A stretch of 64,000 nucleotides of DNA from Rubrobacter indicoceani (GCF_003568865.1 NZ_CP031115.1:434001-498000); one strand, 5' to 3'. Positions 7,572 to 17,073 are shown, numbered from the stretch's first letter. A program made the numbers and translations. Notes: generated from the letters alone by a model not told the origin.

Positions 7572-8456
7572 TTGAGCCGGTACTCGGTAATAGACGTTGG
7601 GTCGAACACGATTCACCTGCTCGTCGGGGAGGTGACGGAGGCCGGGGTGTTGCCGGTAACGGGGGAGAAGGTCTCGGCGCGGCTCGGCAGCGGGGTGGAG
7701 AAGACGGGGAGCATTGCCCCGGAGCGGCTGGAGCTTGCGGCGCGAGCGATAAGCCTTTTTGCCGGGATAGCGGCGTTAAACGGGGCGGAGGAGCCGGCGA
7801 TCCTTGCGACGAGCGCGGTTCGGGACGCAGAGAACGGCCCGGACCTTGTAAAGCGGGTCGAGGAGGAGACGGGCATCTCCATGCGCCTCATAAGCGGCGA
7901 GGAGGAGGCGACGCTCGGTTTCAAGGGTGCGGTATCGGCGGTCGGGGAAGACCCGTGGGAGGGGCCGGCGCTGGTCGTTGACCTCGGGGGCGGGTCGGCG
8001 CAGTTCACGCTCGGGGAGGCTCAGGCGGGGCCGCTCATGCAGACCTCCCTGCCGCTCGGGTCGAACCGTACGACCGAGCGTTTCGTCGAGCATGATCCTC
8101 CGAAGAAAAAAGAACTCAAGGCGCTCGACGACCACGTAAAGGAGATCCTGCCGGACTGGCAGATAGTTCAGGGCGTTCCGGTTGTTGCGGTGGGGGGTTC
8201 GGCGCGGGCTATTCTCAAGATCACCCCGGACAGGCTCACCGTCGAGCGGCTCAGGACGCTCGCCGACGAGCTGCGGGAGACAAAGTCGGCGGAGCTTGCC
8301 CGGGATCATGGCCTCGCTCCCGAGCGGGCAAAGGTGATGCCCGCCGCCGTTACGACGCTCGCGGCGGTTCTGGAGCACTTCGGGCGCGACGAACTCAACG
8401 TCGTGCGCGGCGGGCTTCGGGAGGGGACGATAATCTCTCTGGCGGAGAAGTCGTAG
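7572..8456 (+). CDS. ppx: Exopolyphosphatase, Ppx/GppA family
   Basis: 294-residue enzyme that removes terminal phosphate from polyphosphate (or from pppGpp). The actin-like fold motifs are intact: VIDVGSNTIHLLVGEV at the N-terminus, SGEEEATLGFKG near 110, VVDLGGGSAQFTLGE near 138, and VVAVGGSARAILKI near 204. The length matches the short, single-module actinobacterial Ppx rather than the 500-residue E. coli form. The TTG at 7572 is chosen because GGAGG lies 5 bases upstream and the protein then begins at the family start; upstream codons are out of family. It is the first gene of the polyphosphate block. Confidence 0.92.
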   Translation: MSRYSVIDVGSNTIHLLVGEVTEAGVLPVTGEKVSARLGSGVEKTGSIAPERLELAARAISLFAGIAALNGAEEPAILATSAVRDAENGPDLVKRVEEETGISMRLISGEEEATLGFKGAVSAVGEDPWEGPALVVDLGGGSAQFTLGEAQAGPLMQTSLPLGSNRTTERFVEHDPPKKKELKALDDHVKEILPDWQIVQGVPVVAVGGSARAILKITPDRLTVERLRTLADELRETKSAELARDHGLAPERAKVMPAAVTTLAAVLEHFGRDELNVVRGGLREGTIISLAEKS

Positions 8457-8510
8457 AACGGACCCCGGCGGGTAAAGAGACGCAGAGGACCGAGCGGAGA
8501 GGACAGACCC

Positions 8511-10643
8511 ATGACCGGAACACAGCCGAAGGCGCATCAGAAACACCGGCCCGAAGTGCAACCCGCCGGGAAAGACGACCGGGGGCCGAACCTCTCGGAC
8601 CCCGCGCTGTACATAAACCGGGAGCTCTCGTGGCTTCAGTTCAACGACCGGGTGCTGGCGCAGGCCACCGACAGGCGGCATCCGCTTCTGGAGCGGGCGA
8701 GGTTCGTCTCCATCTCCGAAACAAACCTGGACGAGTTTTTCATGATCCGGGTGGCAGGACTCCAGCAGCAGGTCGCCTCCGAACTTCCGAACCCCGGCGT
8801 TGACGGGATGACCCCGGAGGAACAGCTTGTCCGCATCCACGAACACTCCCTTGAGTTCTTCAAGGCGCAGCGGCGCGCCCTGAAGGTTATCCTCGAAGAA
8901 CTCGAAGGCGAGGGCATCCGCATCGTGCCGCACGCAAAGCTCCGGGCCGCCGAGAAGCGGGATCTCAGAGCGCGTTTCGCAAGCGACGTGCTGCCCGTTC
9001 TGACACCCTTGGCCATTGACCCGGCGCATCCGTTCCCGCACATCTCAAACCTCTCGCTGAACCTTCTGGCCGTTATAGAGGACCGGGGACGGCACGTTAT
9101 GGCGCGGGTGAAGGTTCCGACGACCATCGGGCGCTTCATGCGGCTGCCGCAGGAGGAGTCCGAGACGGCGGACGGCGCGCGGGCCGAAATACGCCTCGTG
9201 CGCGTGGAGGAAGTCATCGCGGCGAACCTCGACGAACTGTTTCCGGGAAAGGAAATCTCGGCCAGCTACGTCTTTCAGGTAACGAGAAACGCCGACTACG
9301 TGATCGAGGAGGACGAGGCCTCCGACCTTCTGCAGGTGATCGAAGACGAGATAGCGAGCCGGTGGTTCGGGCAGAGCGTCAGGCTGATGGTCACGGAGAA
9401 GATGCCGGATAACCTGTGCAGCTGGCTTGCCCGCAACCTGCAGATAGACCCCGGCTCGGTCTACTCCGTGCCGGAGCCGCTCGGCCTCGCGGAGATAGAC
9501 GAACTCACCCACCTCGACCGGCCCGACCTTCTCTACCCGCCCTTCACGCCGAGGATTCCGCCGGAAATAAGAAACCAGCGGTCCATCACCCGCGCTATAA
9601 GGCAGGGTGACATCCTTCTCTATCATCCCTACGAATCGTTCGCCCCGGTTGTCGAGTTCGTGCGGGCGTCGTCCTCGGACCCGGACGTGCTCGCCATAAA
9701 GCAGACGCTCTACCGCGTCGGGTCGAACTCCCCGATAGTCGAGGCGCTCTCGGAGGCCAGAGACGAACAGACGCAGGTCGCGGTGCTGGTGGAGCTCAAG
9801 GCCCGCTTCGACGAGCAGCCGAACATCGGCTGGGCCAGAAAGCTTGAGTCGCAGGGGGTCCACGTCGCCTACGGCCTCGTCGGCCTGAAGACCCACGCCA
9901 AGCTCTGCCTCGTGGTCCGGCGGGAGGGTGAGAGCCTCCGAAGGTACATCCACCTCGGCACCGGAAACTACAACCCCGGGACCGCGCGAGTCTACACCGA
10001 CTTCTCCTACTTCACGGACGATCAGGAACTCGCCGAAGACGTCTCCGACCTCTTCAACCACCTGACGGGGTATTCGGATCAGGAAGAGTACCAGAGCCTT
10101 CTTGTCGCGCCGCACGGTATCCGCGAGGGCGTGCTGAAGCTTGTCCACGAACAGACGGAGCTTGCAAAAGAAGGCAAGCCCGCCCGGATCACCTGCAAAT
10201 CGAACTCCCTGACGGACCCGAGGATCATCGCAGCGCTCTATGAGGCTTCTCAGGCCGGGGTGAAGGTCGACCTTATACTGCGTGGCATCTGTTGTCTGAG
10301 ACCCGGCGTTGCGGGGGTCAGCGAGAACATCCGGGTCGTCTCGCTTGTCGGACGGTTTCTGGAGCACGCCCGGGTGTTCGCGTTCGGGGAGGGGGAAGAT
10401 GAGAAGATGTACATCGGCAGCGCGGACCTGATGCAGCGCAACCTCGACCGCCGCGTGGAGCAGGTCGTACCCCTGCGTGAGGAGGCCCACGTAAGGAAAG
10501 TCCGGCGCATCCTGGACCTGCAACTGGCCGATACGGTCAACGGCTGGGAACTGAAGAGCGACGGCGACTTCGTCCGGCTCGAACCGGACGAGGGCGAGGA
10601 ACCGCTCGATAGCCAGGCCGCCATGCTCGAAGAACCGGGCTGA
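8511..10643 (+). CDS. ppk1: Polyphosphate kinase 1
   Basis: 710-residue Ppk1, which reversibly makes polyphosphate from ATP. The N-terminal domain begins with YINRELSWLQFNDRVLAQA, and the head domain follows. The two phospholipase-D-like catalytic domains carry THAKLCLVVRREGE and YIHLGTGNYNPGTARVYTDFSYFT (about residues 465-505, including the His that is autophosphorylated), and KMYIGSADLMQRNLDRRVEQVVPL near 635. ATG at 8511 lies 54 bases after ppx. Having synthesis (ppk1) and breakdown (ppx) in one transcription unit suggests control of polyphosphate turnover; no Pho box could be identified by eye. Confidence 0.97.
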   Translation: MTGTQPKAHQKHRPEVQPAGKDDRGPNLSDPALYINRELSWLQFNDRVLAQATDRRHPLLERARFVSISETNLDEFFMIRVAGLQQQVASELPNPGVDGMTPEEQLVRIHEHSLEFFKAQRRALKVILEELEGEGIRIVPHAKLRAAEKRDLRARFASDVLPVLTPLAIDPAHPFPHISNLSLNLLAVIEDRGRHVMARVKVPTTIGRFMRLPQEESETADGARAEIRLVRVEEVIAANLDELFPGKEISASYVFQVTRNADYVIEEDEASDLLQVIEDEIASRWFGQSVRLMVTEKMPDNLCSWLARNLQIDPGSVYSVPEPLGLAEIDELTHLDRPDLLYPPFTPRIPPEIRNQRSITRAIRQGDILLYHPYESFAPVVEFVRASSSDPDVLAIKQTLYRVGSNSPIVEALSEARDEQTQVAVLVELKARFDEQPNIGWARKLESQGVHVAYGLVGLKTHAKLCLVVRREGESLRRYIHLGTGNYNPGTARVYTDFSYFTDDQELAEDVSDLFNHLTGYSDQEEYQSLLVAPHGIREGVLKLVHEQTELAKEGKPARITCKSNSLTDPRIIAALYEASQAGVKVDLILRGICCLRPGVAGVSENIRVVSLVGRFLEHARVFAFGEGEDEKMYIGSADLMQRNLDRRVEQVVPLREEAHVRKVRRILDLQLADTVNGWELKSDGDFVRLEPDEGEEPLDSQAAMLEEPG

Positions 10644-10756
10644 TAACGGGTGTCGGCCCGGCTGCTGGAATGCCGCAGGGTCAGGCGGGGTAAGGCTGCT
10701 TCTGCGTATGCCGGCCTGAAAAGACCGGAACCGGGGACGACGGAGATTACAACGGG

Positions 10757-12382
10757 ATGAAAAAGAACCACGATGTCCAGGAAGTCGAGTGGCAGTTCGA
10801 CGCCCTCGATCTGCGTCCCGTCCTGCGCTGGCTGGCGGCGGCGGCCTCGCCCGAGGGGGCGCCGGACGGCTTCACCGTCGAGCCTCTCGGTGAGAGAAAG
10901 CTCTCCGACTCATACCTCGACACCGCAGACTGGAGCGTCTTCCGGGCCGGGTACGCGCTCAGAATCCGGCGCAGGGACGGAGAAGTCGAGGCGACGATAA
11001 AGCGGTTGAGCTCCCTCTCCGGCGTGGGCCCGAAGGTGAGGCGGGAGATCTCCGAACCCTTCGAAGAGGCCGGAGCCCTCGACTTCAAAGGGGCGAAAAG
11101 CATGCTCGGGGACTGGGTGCGTTCGCTCTGCGGCGACCGGAAGCTCCTTGAGCTCTTCGAGGTTCAGACGAGCCGCAGGACCTGCCGCCTCCTGTACCAC
11201 GCGCCGGACGGAGAGGAAGTCTCCCGCGCCGAAATCGCTCTGGACGAGACGGAGATCCCGGTCGCGGGCGGTAGACCCGTCTCGCTGAGACGGGTGGAGG
11301 TCGAGCTGGAGGCCGGGGAAGCCTGGGAGTTGCATGCGTTTGTAGAGAACCTGGCGGAGCGCTTCAGGCTCTCGCCGTCGCGCGTCTCCAAGTACGAGGC
11401 CGGTCTCTTCGGCCTCGGTCTGACCCCGCCGGAGCAGCCGCCAGACTTCGGCCAGACGGAGCTTTCTCCGACGATGCCGACGGGCGAGTACGCCTTTGCG
11501 GTGCTGCGCGAGCAGTTCCGTCGGTTCCTCGCCCACGAGCCGGGGACGAGGATCGGCGAAGCCCCCGACGAACTCCACGACATGCGCGTTGCAAGCCGCA
11601 GGATGCGGGCGGCCATAAAGCTCTTCGGGGTCGCTCTTCCGACGCGGGCGAGGCACTTTGACGGCGAGTTGAGATGGGTGGCGACCTTTCTCGGCGAAGT
11701 CCGCGACCTCGACGTGCAGTTAAGTCAGATAGAAGCGTGGGCCTCCGAATCGGACGGTGCCCCGGGGGCCTTCAAAGAACTCCGTCGGACGCTCGAAGTC
11801 GAGCGGGACGCGGCCCGCCGGAAGATGCTTCTTTCGCTGGAGTCGAGCCGCTACGGACGGTTCCTGGAGCTGTACTCGGGCTTTCTTCGACGCGGTCCGT
11901 CTCCGGGGCCCCTTGCCGGACACATCCCGGTAACGAAATCCGGGGCCGGGATCATCTCCAGGGCGTACCGGAAGTTCCGCAAGCACGGCGACCGCGTGGC
12001 GGACAACTCCCCGGTCGAGGCTTACCACAGCCTGAGAAAGCGCGGCAAAAGGCTCCGGTACGCCCTTGAGTTCCTGACTCCAGTCTACGGCGGCCCGGCA
12101 GAGAAGATGGTCGCGACCCTCAAGACCGTGCAGGACGTACTCGGGGATCACCAGGACGCGGCCGTGGCCGCCGGACAACTCAGCGACCTCGCACCGGCCT
12201 CCAGAAGGGGCCGGTCCCTTGCGCCACGCACCTACTTCATCATGGGGAAGCTCGCCGCCCGCTACGAGGCTGAGATGTCCGGGGCCGAGGAGCGGTTCTC
12301 GGGGGTCTACCCGAAGATAAAGGGCAAACCCTGGAAGCGTTTCCGCCGGAGCATGAAACGCACCGCCGACGAGGGGGGCTGA
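10757..12382 (+). CDS. CYTH-CHAD domain protein
   Basis: 541-residue two-domain protein. A CYTH triphosphate-tunnel domain fills about residues 1-210 (EVEWQFDALDL, SDSYLDTADWSVFRAGYALRIR, EATIKRLS, VSRAEIALDETEI) and a CHAD domain about 240-530 (LHDMRVASRRMRAAIKLF, VRDLDVQLSQI, HSLRKRGKRLRYALEFL, LGDHQDAA). CHAD domains bind polyphosphate through conserved His/Arg/Lys, which agrees with its place after ppk1. The family ExExK signature of CYTH reads E-V-E-W-Q here, so the lysine is lost and triphosphatase activity may be weakened. It is likely a polyphosphate-binding or polyphosphate-hydrolysing protein. Confidence 0.9.
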   Translation: MKKNHDVQEVEWQFDALDLRPVLRWLAAAASPEGAPDGFTVEPLGERKLSDSYLDTADWSVFRAGYALRIRRRDGEVEATIKRLSSLSGVGPKVRREISEPFEEAGALDFKGAKSMLGDWVRSLCGDRKLLELFEVQTSRRTCRLLYHAPDGEEVSRAEIALDETEIPVAGGRPVSLRRVEVELEAGEAWELHAFVENLAERFRLSPSRVSKYEAGLFGLGLTPPEQPPDFGQTELSPTMPTGEYAFAVLREQFRRFLAHEPGTRIGEAPDELHDMRVASRRMRAAIKLFGVALPTRARHFDGELRWVATFLGEVRDLDVQLSQIEAWASESDGAPGAFKELRRTLEVERDAARRKMLLSLESSRYGRFLELYSGFLRRGPSPGPLAGHIPVTKSGAGIISRAYRKFRKHGDRVADNSPVEAYHSLRKRGKRLRYALEFLTPVYGGPAEKMVATLKTVQDVLGDHQDAAVAAGQLSDLAPASRRGRSLAPRTYFIMGKLAARYEAEMSGAEERFSGVYPKIKGKPWKRFRRSMKRTADEGG

Positions 12383-12387
12383 GCTCG

Positions 12388-12918
12388 GTGGATCTCTACC
12401 TCATCCGTCACGCCATAGCCCATGCTCGCGACCCGGACCGCTGGCCCGAGGACTCGAACCGCCCCCTGTCCTCGCTCGGGAAGTCGCGATTTGAGCGGGT
12501 CGCGGCCGAAGTCTCCAGCTTCGTAACGCCGCCGCACCGGCTGCTCACCAGCTCGTTTGCCCGGGCCTGGCAGACGGCTCAGATTCTGCACGAGATCGCC
12601 GGGTGGCCCGTTCCGGAGTCTTTTCCACCCCTTGCGGCGGACGTCTCGCCCGAAGAGACGGCAAAGGCCCTTGCGGGCCTGTCGGGTGGTGAAGAGCAGA
12701 GGCTGGCGCTTGTCGGGCACCGCCCGAACCTTCACGAGCTCGCCTCGCACCTGCTCACCGGAAAACCCGATGGCATGAACATAAAGATAAAGAAGGGCGG
12801 TGTGCTATACCTGAGCTTCGACGCTCGCTCGGGGCCGGGGAGCGCCGAGCTCCGGTGGCACACCACCCCGAAGATGGCCCTGCGGCGCGTCGGGTCGGGC
12901 CCGACGAACCTGTTCTAG
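12388..12918 (+). CDS. SixA-like phosphohistidine phosphatase (histidine phosphatase superfamily)
   Basis: 176-residue member of the histidine phosphatase (phosphoglycerate-mutase-like) family. The N-terminal catalytic motif is LYLIRHAIAHARD (RH at about residues 7-8), followed by TSSFARAWQTAQIL and the second catalytic His in LVGHRPNLHEL (about residue 111). SixA proteins remove phosphate from phosphohistidine. GTG at 12388 lies 5 bases after the CHAD gene and is in the same operon, so it may act on a polyphosphate-linked phosphoprotein or a small phosphoester; the substrate cannot be read from sequence. Its stop overlaps the convergent ligase gene by 4 bases. Confidence 0.87.
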   Translation: MDLYLIRHAIAHARDPDRWPEDSNRPLSSLGKSRFERVAAEVSSFVTPPHRLLTSSFARAWQTAQILHEIAGWPVPESFPPLAADVSPEETAKALAGLSGGEEQRLALVGHRPNLHELASHLLTGKPDGMNIKIKKGGVLYLSFDARSGPGSAELRWHTTPKMALRRVGSGPTNLF

Positions 12919-13559
12919 CGTAGCGGCAACCGGGCGAAGACCTTCGGCCTCGCGTACTCGCTGCAGAGGTCCAGAACGGTGAGGTCGACGTGCCGCGCCG
13001 TAAACGAACCGACCGTCCGGTTCCGAAGCGGCTCAACGGCTTCTATCAGGCCCTCGGGGGCGTCCGTCTCTTCTTCGACCTTGAAGTACGCCAGGGTAAG
13101 GTGCGGCGGTCCGGGTTTGCTCTGAAGGCCGCAGCCGACAAGGAGGGCGTCGCGCAGGATGTCTATCTCGCCGTTGCGGTCATGGGCCTCGATAAAGGCC
13201 GCCGACGGGAAAAGGCCCAGGTTTGCAAGGTCTATCCGAAACTCCCCGAAGCCCGAAACCGCCTCTCCTGCCGACTCCGCAAGGCTGGCGAGACCTTCTT
13301 CGGAGAACTCGTCGGGGCTTTCGGGGGCGGCGGTGAGGAACCCGACGATAACAAGCGAGATGTGCATGAAGTGGTCCGGGTGCAGGGAGACAAACGGAAA
13401 AGGCCGCAGAGCGTCCCGGGCGGCGGCGATTCCTTCTATGCAGCCCCTGACTTCAACCGGGATGACAAAGGCCGCCGAGCGAGTGTGTTCGCCGCGCCAG
13501 TCCGGGTCGGTATGGCCGCCGGGTTCGAGCTTTCTCCTGCGCCGGAAATCCTGCCAGAT
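12915..13559 (-). CDS. 2'-5' RNA ligase family protein (2H phosphoesterase), start uncertain
   Basis: Both HxS/T motifs of the 2H phosphoesterase fold are present: HIS at the first conventional ATG (13367) and HLT further on (PHLTLAYF). The family needs about 40 residues before the first motif. The reading frame upstream of 13367 does encode a family-like N-terminus, including the stretches HTDPDWRGEHTRSAAFVIPVEV (read on the minus strand, 13370-13520) and FVSLHPDHF. Yet there is no ATG, GTG or TTG in frame between 13368 and 13758. The coordinate given is a possible ATC start; the true start could be another rare codon or be hidden by a frameshift. The product would process RNA ends or cyclic phosphodiesters. 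Confidence 0.7.
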   Translation of the reverse strand: MWQDFRRRRKLEPGGHTDPDWRGEHTRSAAFVIPVEVRGCIEGIAAARDALRPFPFVSLHPDHFMHISLVIVGFLTAAPESPDEFSEEGLASLAESAGEAVSGFGEFRIDLANLGLFPSAAFIEAHDRNGEIDILRDALLVGCGLQSKPGPPHLTLAYFKVEEETDAPEGLIEAVEPLRNRTVGSFTARHVDLTVLDLCSEYARPKVFARLPLR

Positions 13560-13578
13560 CTGGTTGAAGTCCTCTGAA

Positions 13579-14418
13579 CTAGGCGGCGACGTTTGTCTCC
13601 ACGAGCTTGCCCCGCACGACCAGGCGCACGTCGTAGTCGGGCGGGTTGATACAGGTCTGCAGGGAGACGACGTCCCCGCCGACCGGCTCCATAACCCAGG
13701 TCTCGTAGATGGAGACCTGCAGGATTTCGTACACCTCGTAGCGGTACTCGGTGCCGTTGGCGTCGGCTATGAAGATCTCATCCCCGTAGGTTACGTTCGG
13801 CAACTCGGCGAAGTGCAGGTAGCTTCCCGTACCCTCGTAGCCGAGCACGTGCGATGCTATGTAAGTGTTCGCCCCTTCCTGCCACGGAAAGCCGGTCTCC
13901 GGGACGTGACCGGCACCGTTGGTGAGCGTCGCCTCGTCCACGCCGTTGGCTACGTAGTCCTGCGAAAGACCCATCTTCGGTACGGTCAGGTACAACTCCG
14001 GGCTCGCCGGGGCCGGAACAGAGGCAAGGTCCACCCCGCCGCCCGCCCCCTCGACCACCGGCTCTTCTGTTACCGGCTCTTCTGCTACCGGGACTTCCTC
14101 GACCGGCTCTTCTTCGACCGGAGCCTCAGCGGTCTGCGCCTCCGTGGTTCTCTCCCGCTGAGCTTCCTTCTCTACCGTCTGCTCTTCGCTGGTGCGCTCC
14201 CGGCTGGTCTCCTCGGCGGCGCGGGTCGTCTCTTCGGTGGTGGCTTCAACCGTGCTCTCCACCGGGTCGGCTCCGGCGATGTCGGGGGTCGGGGAGGAGG
14301 TGCTGAGCATGCTGAGCCCGAACAGAAGCGCGCCGACGACGACTACCCCGCATGCCAGCAGCGCGTAGAGGCCGGAGCGGTTCTTTCTTTTTGCCAGTCT
14401 CTCGGATCTTCTGCTCAT
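13579..14418 (-). CDS. Class E-type sortase with Thr/Glu-rich stalk
   Basis: 279-residue sortase. The ATG at 14418 has GAGAGGG 7 bases upstream and gives a short basic N-terminus (MSRRSERLAKRKNRSG), one membrane helix (about 17-40), then a 75-residue low-complexity Glu/Thr/Pro/Ala stalk containing short VEE-P-VEE-type repeats, and a C-terminal sortase domain. Catalytic His lies in IASHVLGY, Cys256 in SLQTC, and Arg in DVRLVVRG. The stalk would hold the catalytic domain away from the membrane, within the wall. Its stop abuts the ligase-like reading frame. No sorting-signal substrate is encoded next to it. An AT-rich stretch (14540-14570) with TTGCAA and TAGGCT spaced 17 bases upstream could be its promoter. 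Confidence 0.88.
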   Translation of the reverse strand: MSRRSERLAKRKNRSGLYALLACGVVVVGALLFGLSMLSTSSPTPDIAGADPVESTVEATTEETTRAAEETSRERTSEEQTVEKEAQRERTTEAQTAEAPVEEEPVEEVPVAEEPVTEEPVVEGAGGGVDLASVPAPASPELYLTVPKMGLSQDYVANGVDEATLTNGAGHVPETGFPWQEGANTYIASHVLGYEGTGSYLHFAELPNVTYGDEIFIADANGTEYRYEVYEILQVSIYETWVMEPVGGDVVSLQTCINPPDYDVRLVVRGKLVETNVAA

Positions 14419-14633
14419 GCCGGGGCCCTCTCTTGGAAATATGTATTCTCTGAAAACGGATTCAGGTAGGTTCGTTGACCGGAGCCTGAAGGCAGGTCCT
14501 ATTTTTACCCGCTTCCAGCCTAACCGCGTGTCCTGCAAATTGCAACAAAATTTTCATTAAATGTGGAAGGAAGCGACTTCCCGAACGCAAAGCCCGGGGG
14601 AGCCGGAGGAGGCCGGGTTCCGGGGGGCTCCGG

Positions 14634-16071
14634 TCAGACGGCGGTGTTTGGGAGGGTGATGATAAAGTGCGAGCCCCGGCCCGCCGGGCTCTCGGCCTGC
14701 AGCCGACCTCTGTGAGAGCGAACGATATTCTCGACAAGCGCGAGCCCGGTGCCACCACGTCTTCTTGAGCGGGAGCGGTCGCCCCTGTAGAACGGCTCGA
14801 AGATGCTCGGCAGGTCTTCCGGGGGGATGCCTTCGCCCTCGTCGGCGACCCGCAGTTTCACGGACGAGCCGTCTTGCTCCCAGCCGATCGTGATGCTCCC
14901 GCCCGGCGGCGTGTGCCGGGCGGCGTTGTCGGTAAGGTGAAAGAGGGCCTGCTTCAAAAGGTCCGGGTCGGCGTTGAGCTTCAGGGGCGGGCCTTCTTCA
15001 AGTCGAATGTCGTGCTCCGGGGCGAGGTGTTCGGCCTGCCGGGTGAAATCCTCGCAGGGGGAACTCCCGGAAGTTCAGGGCCAGCGGGGAGTTAAGTCGA
15101 GAGAGGTCCAGAAGCTGCTCCGAGACTCTTCCGAGGCGCAGGACCTCGCGGTGCATGCCCCGTATAAGACGGTTGGCCGCCTGCGGATCGTCGCCGGAGC
15201 CGCGCAGAAGCACTTCGAGCGATCCTCCGAGGGCGGTGAGGGGGGTGCGGAGTTCGTGGGCGGCGTCGGCGGAGAAGCGTTGCTGGGAGGCAAAGGTGGC
15301 CTCCAGTCTTTCGGCCATGTCGTCAAAGGCACTGGCGAGCTGTCCGACCTCGTCCTTGCGATGAGGGAGGTTGACCCGTTCGCCGAGATCGCCCGAGGCC
15401 AGGCGGCGGCAGGTCGAGACTATCTGCCTCAGAGGTTCAAGGGCCGCGCCCGTTATAGCCAGGCCGCCGAGCGTTCCGAGGAGCAGCGCGAGCAGCATGC
15501 TGGCTCCGAGGAAGATACGCTCTCTGAAGAGGATCTGATCCGTAACAGCGAGCGGGGTGTTGAGCTGGACAACGCCCAGGACCGTCTCGGGGTTTTCAGG
15601 GCTTCTGAGCGGGATCAGCAGGACGAGCATGCGCTCCTCTGCGGCGTCTCTCGCCGTGTAGCCGATCTCGTTCTCCCCGCCGAGCGCGCGGGCTACGTGT
15701 TTCGAACTTGGGGCGATGGCCGGGATTTCCTCCTCCAGTCTGCGTCCGTTTGCAAGGTAGGTTCCGTCGCTGTCCAGTACGGTCGCGGTCGTGTCTCGGG
15801 AGGTGAGGTTGCGGCTCAGGTTCTCCGCCACGCCGGGGATGGTCGCTTGCTCCTGAGCGGAGGGGTTTTCGACGGAGAGGAACCGCTCGATGGTCGGCTT
15901 GGCCTGAGCGCGGAGCCGGGTCTCGGTGCTGTCTATAAGGAAGGCGCGCAGGTCGAGGTAGATAAAGACGCTGAGCGTCGCGAGCAGAACGGCGAGCAGA
16001 ACCACGTATAGCAGCGTCATCCGCAGACGCAGCGAGCGGTTATTCCACCGGTTCTTGAGGCTTCTCTCCAT
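14634..16071 (-). pseudogene. Sensor histidine kinase, frameshifted
   Basis: The N-terminal part (16071 down to about 15054) encodes a membrane helix near residue 17, an extracytoplasmic sensor region, a second helix near 180, a HAMP linker and a HisKA domain with the phospho-His in AAHELRTPLTAL. The C-terminal part (to 14634) encodes the ATPase domain with N box (LTDNAARHTPPGG), G1 (DEGEGIP) and G2 (GGTGLALV). The frames differ by one base: removing one C from the five-base homopolymer at 15057-15061 restores FREFP-C-EDFTRQAEHLAPEH across the join. Either the gene is disrupted or there is a sequencing error. It overlaps the regulator gene by 32 bases. Confidence 0.85.
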
Positions 16072-16805
16072 CGGACCTGAAAGTGTATCCCATGCCGTAA
16101 ACCGTCTGTATGGTTCTGCGCTCGCCGCCCCGGTCGCCGATCTTGCGTCTGAGGTGGCTTATATGTACGTCCACCACGTTTGTATCGCCGTAGTAGTCGA
16201 AGCCCCAGACGCGGTTGACGAGCGTCTCGCGAGTAAAGACGCGGTTCGGATGGCTCATAAGCAGGGCGAGCAGAGAGAACTCCGTTCTGGTGAGCTCGAG
16301 GCGGACGCCGTCCCGGTAGACCTCGTGCGTCTGTGGGTCCAAGACCAGCCCCGCCCCGGAGAGCTTACTGTCTTGCGGGTGATCCAACCCCCTCCGGCGC
16401 AGGACGGCCTGTATCCGGGCGAGGAGCTCCTCGAAGCTGAAGGGCTTGGTTACGTAGTCGTCGGCCCCGATGGTGAGGCCCGCAACCCGGTCGGGGACGT
16501 TTGTTCTGGCGGTCAGCATGATCAGGGGCACCTCGCTCCCCGACCCCCGGAGCCTGCGGCAGACTTCGAAACCATCCAGACCGGGCAGCATGACGTCGAG
16601 TATGACAAGGATGTTAATCGCCCTCGATCGCCAGACGAAGCCCCCGGCGCCCGTCCTGAGCCGTCTCGACCTCGAAACCTTCGTAGGAGAGCCCGACGCG
16701 CAGAAACTCCGCGATGGAGTACTCGTCCTCGACTACAAGAACCCTGCTACCCGGTCCGGTCGGAGTCCGCCCCCGACCGCCGGAACCACCAGCCTCAGAT
16801 GTCAT
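16040..16805 (-). pseudogene. OmpR-family response regulator, frameshifted in the receiver domain
   Basis: The first part (16805 to about 16614) holds an N-terminal tail and receiver start with the acidic pocket in RVLVVEDEYSIAEF, and stops after AIEGD. One base fewer near 16612 restores ILVILDVMLPGLDGFEVCRRLR, which contains the phosphorylation Asp. The rest is normal: receiver end with KPFSFEELLARI, then a winged-helix DNA-binding domain (LTRTEFSLLALLMSHPNRVFTRETLVNRVWG, VDVHISHLRRKI, IQTVYGMGYTF). It is paired with the histidine kinase downstream, which is also frameshifted. The C-terminal DNA-binding half could in principle still be made from internal starts. Confidence 0.85.
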
Positions 16806-17073
16806 CCCGATAGCGCCCCTGAATTTCCCGCGTCGTATAAGCCTTTTCGTATTTTATCAAGGCTCGACACGAGGCCCGGTAAAGCCCGGCACGCCACGGG
16901 TGCTCCCGCTCTATGCTGCAGCGGGGACCGGAACGCGGGCGGCGTGAATGCTGCGGGGGCATGCGTAACATCTGAAAGAGCGGGTGGAGATCAGGGCCCG
17001 GAGACGACAGGCCGTCGACGAACGGGCCTTTGCGGAGGCTCGCGCAGAACCGAGCCCCGGACGGGACGTATCC

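Noticed and set aside
7016-7609. Extension of the small charged gene to 7609
   Set aside because: An ideal Shine-Dalgarno fits the ATG at 7015, and the longer frame runs through the ferredoxin gene and the ppx start.
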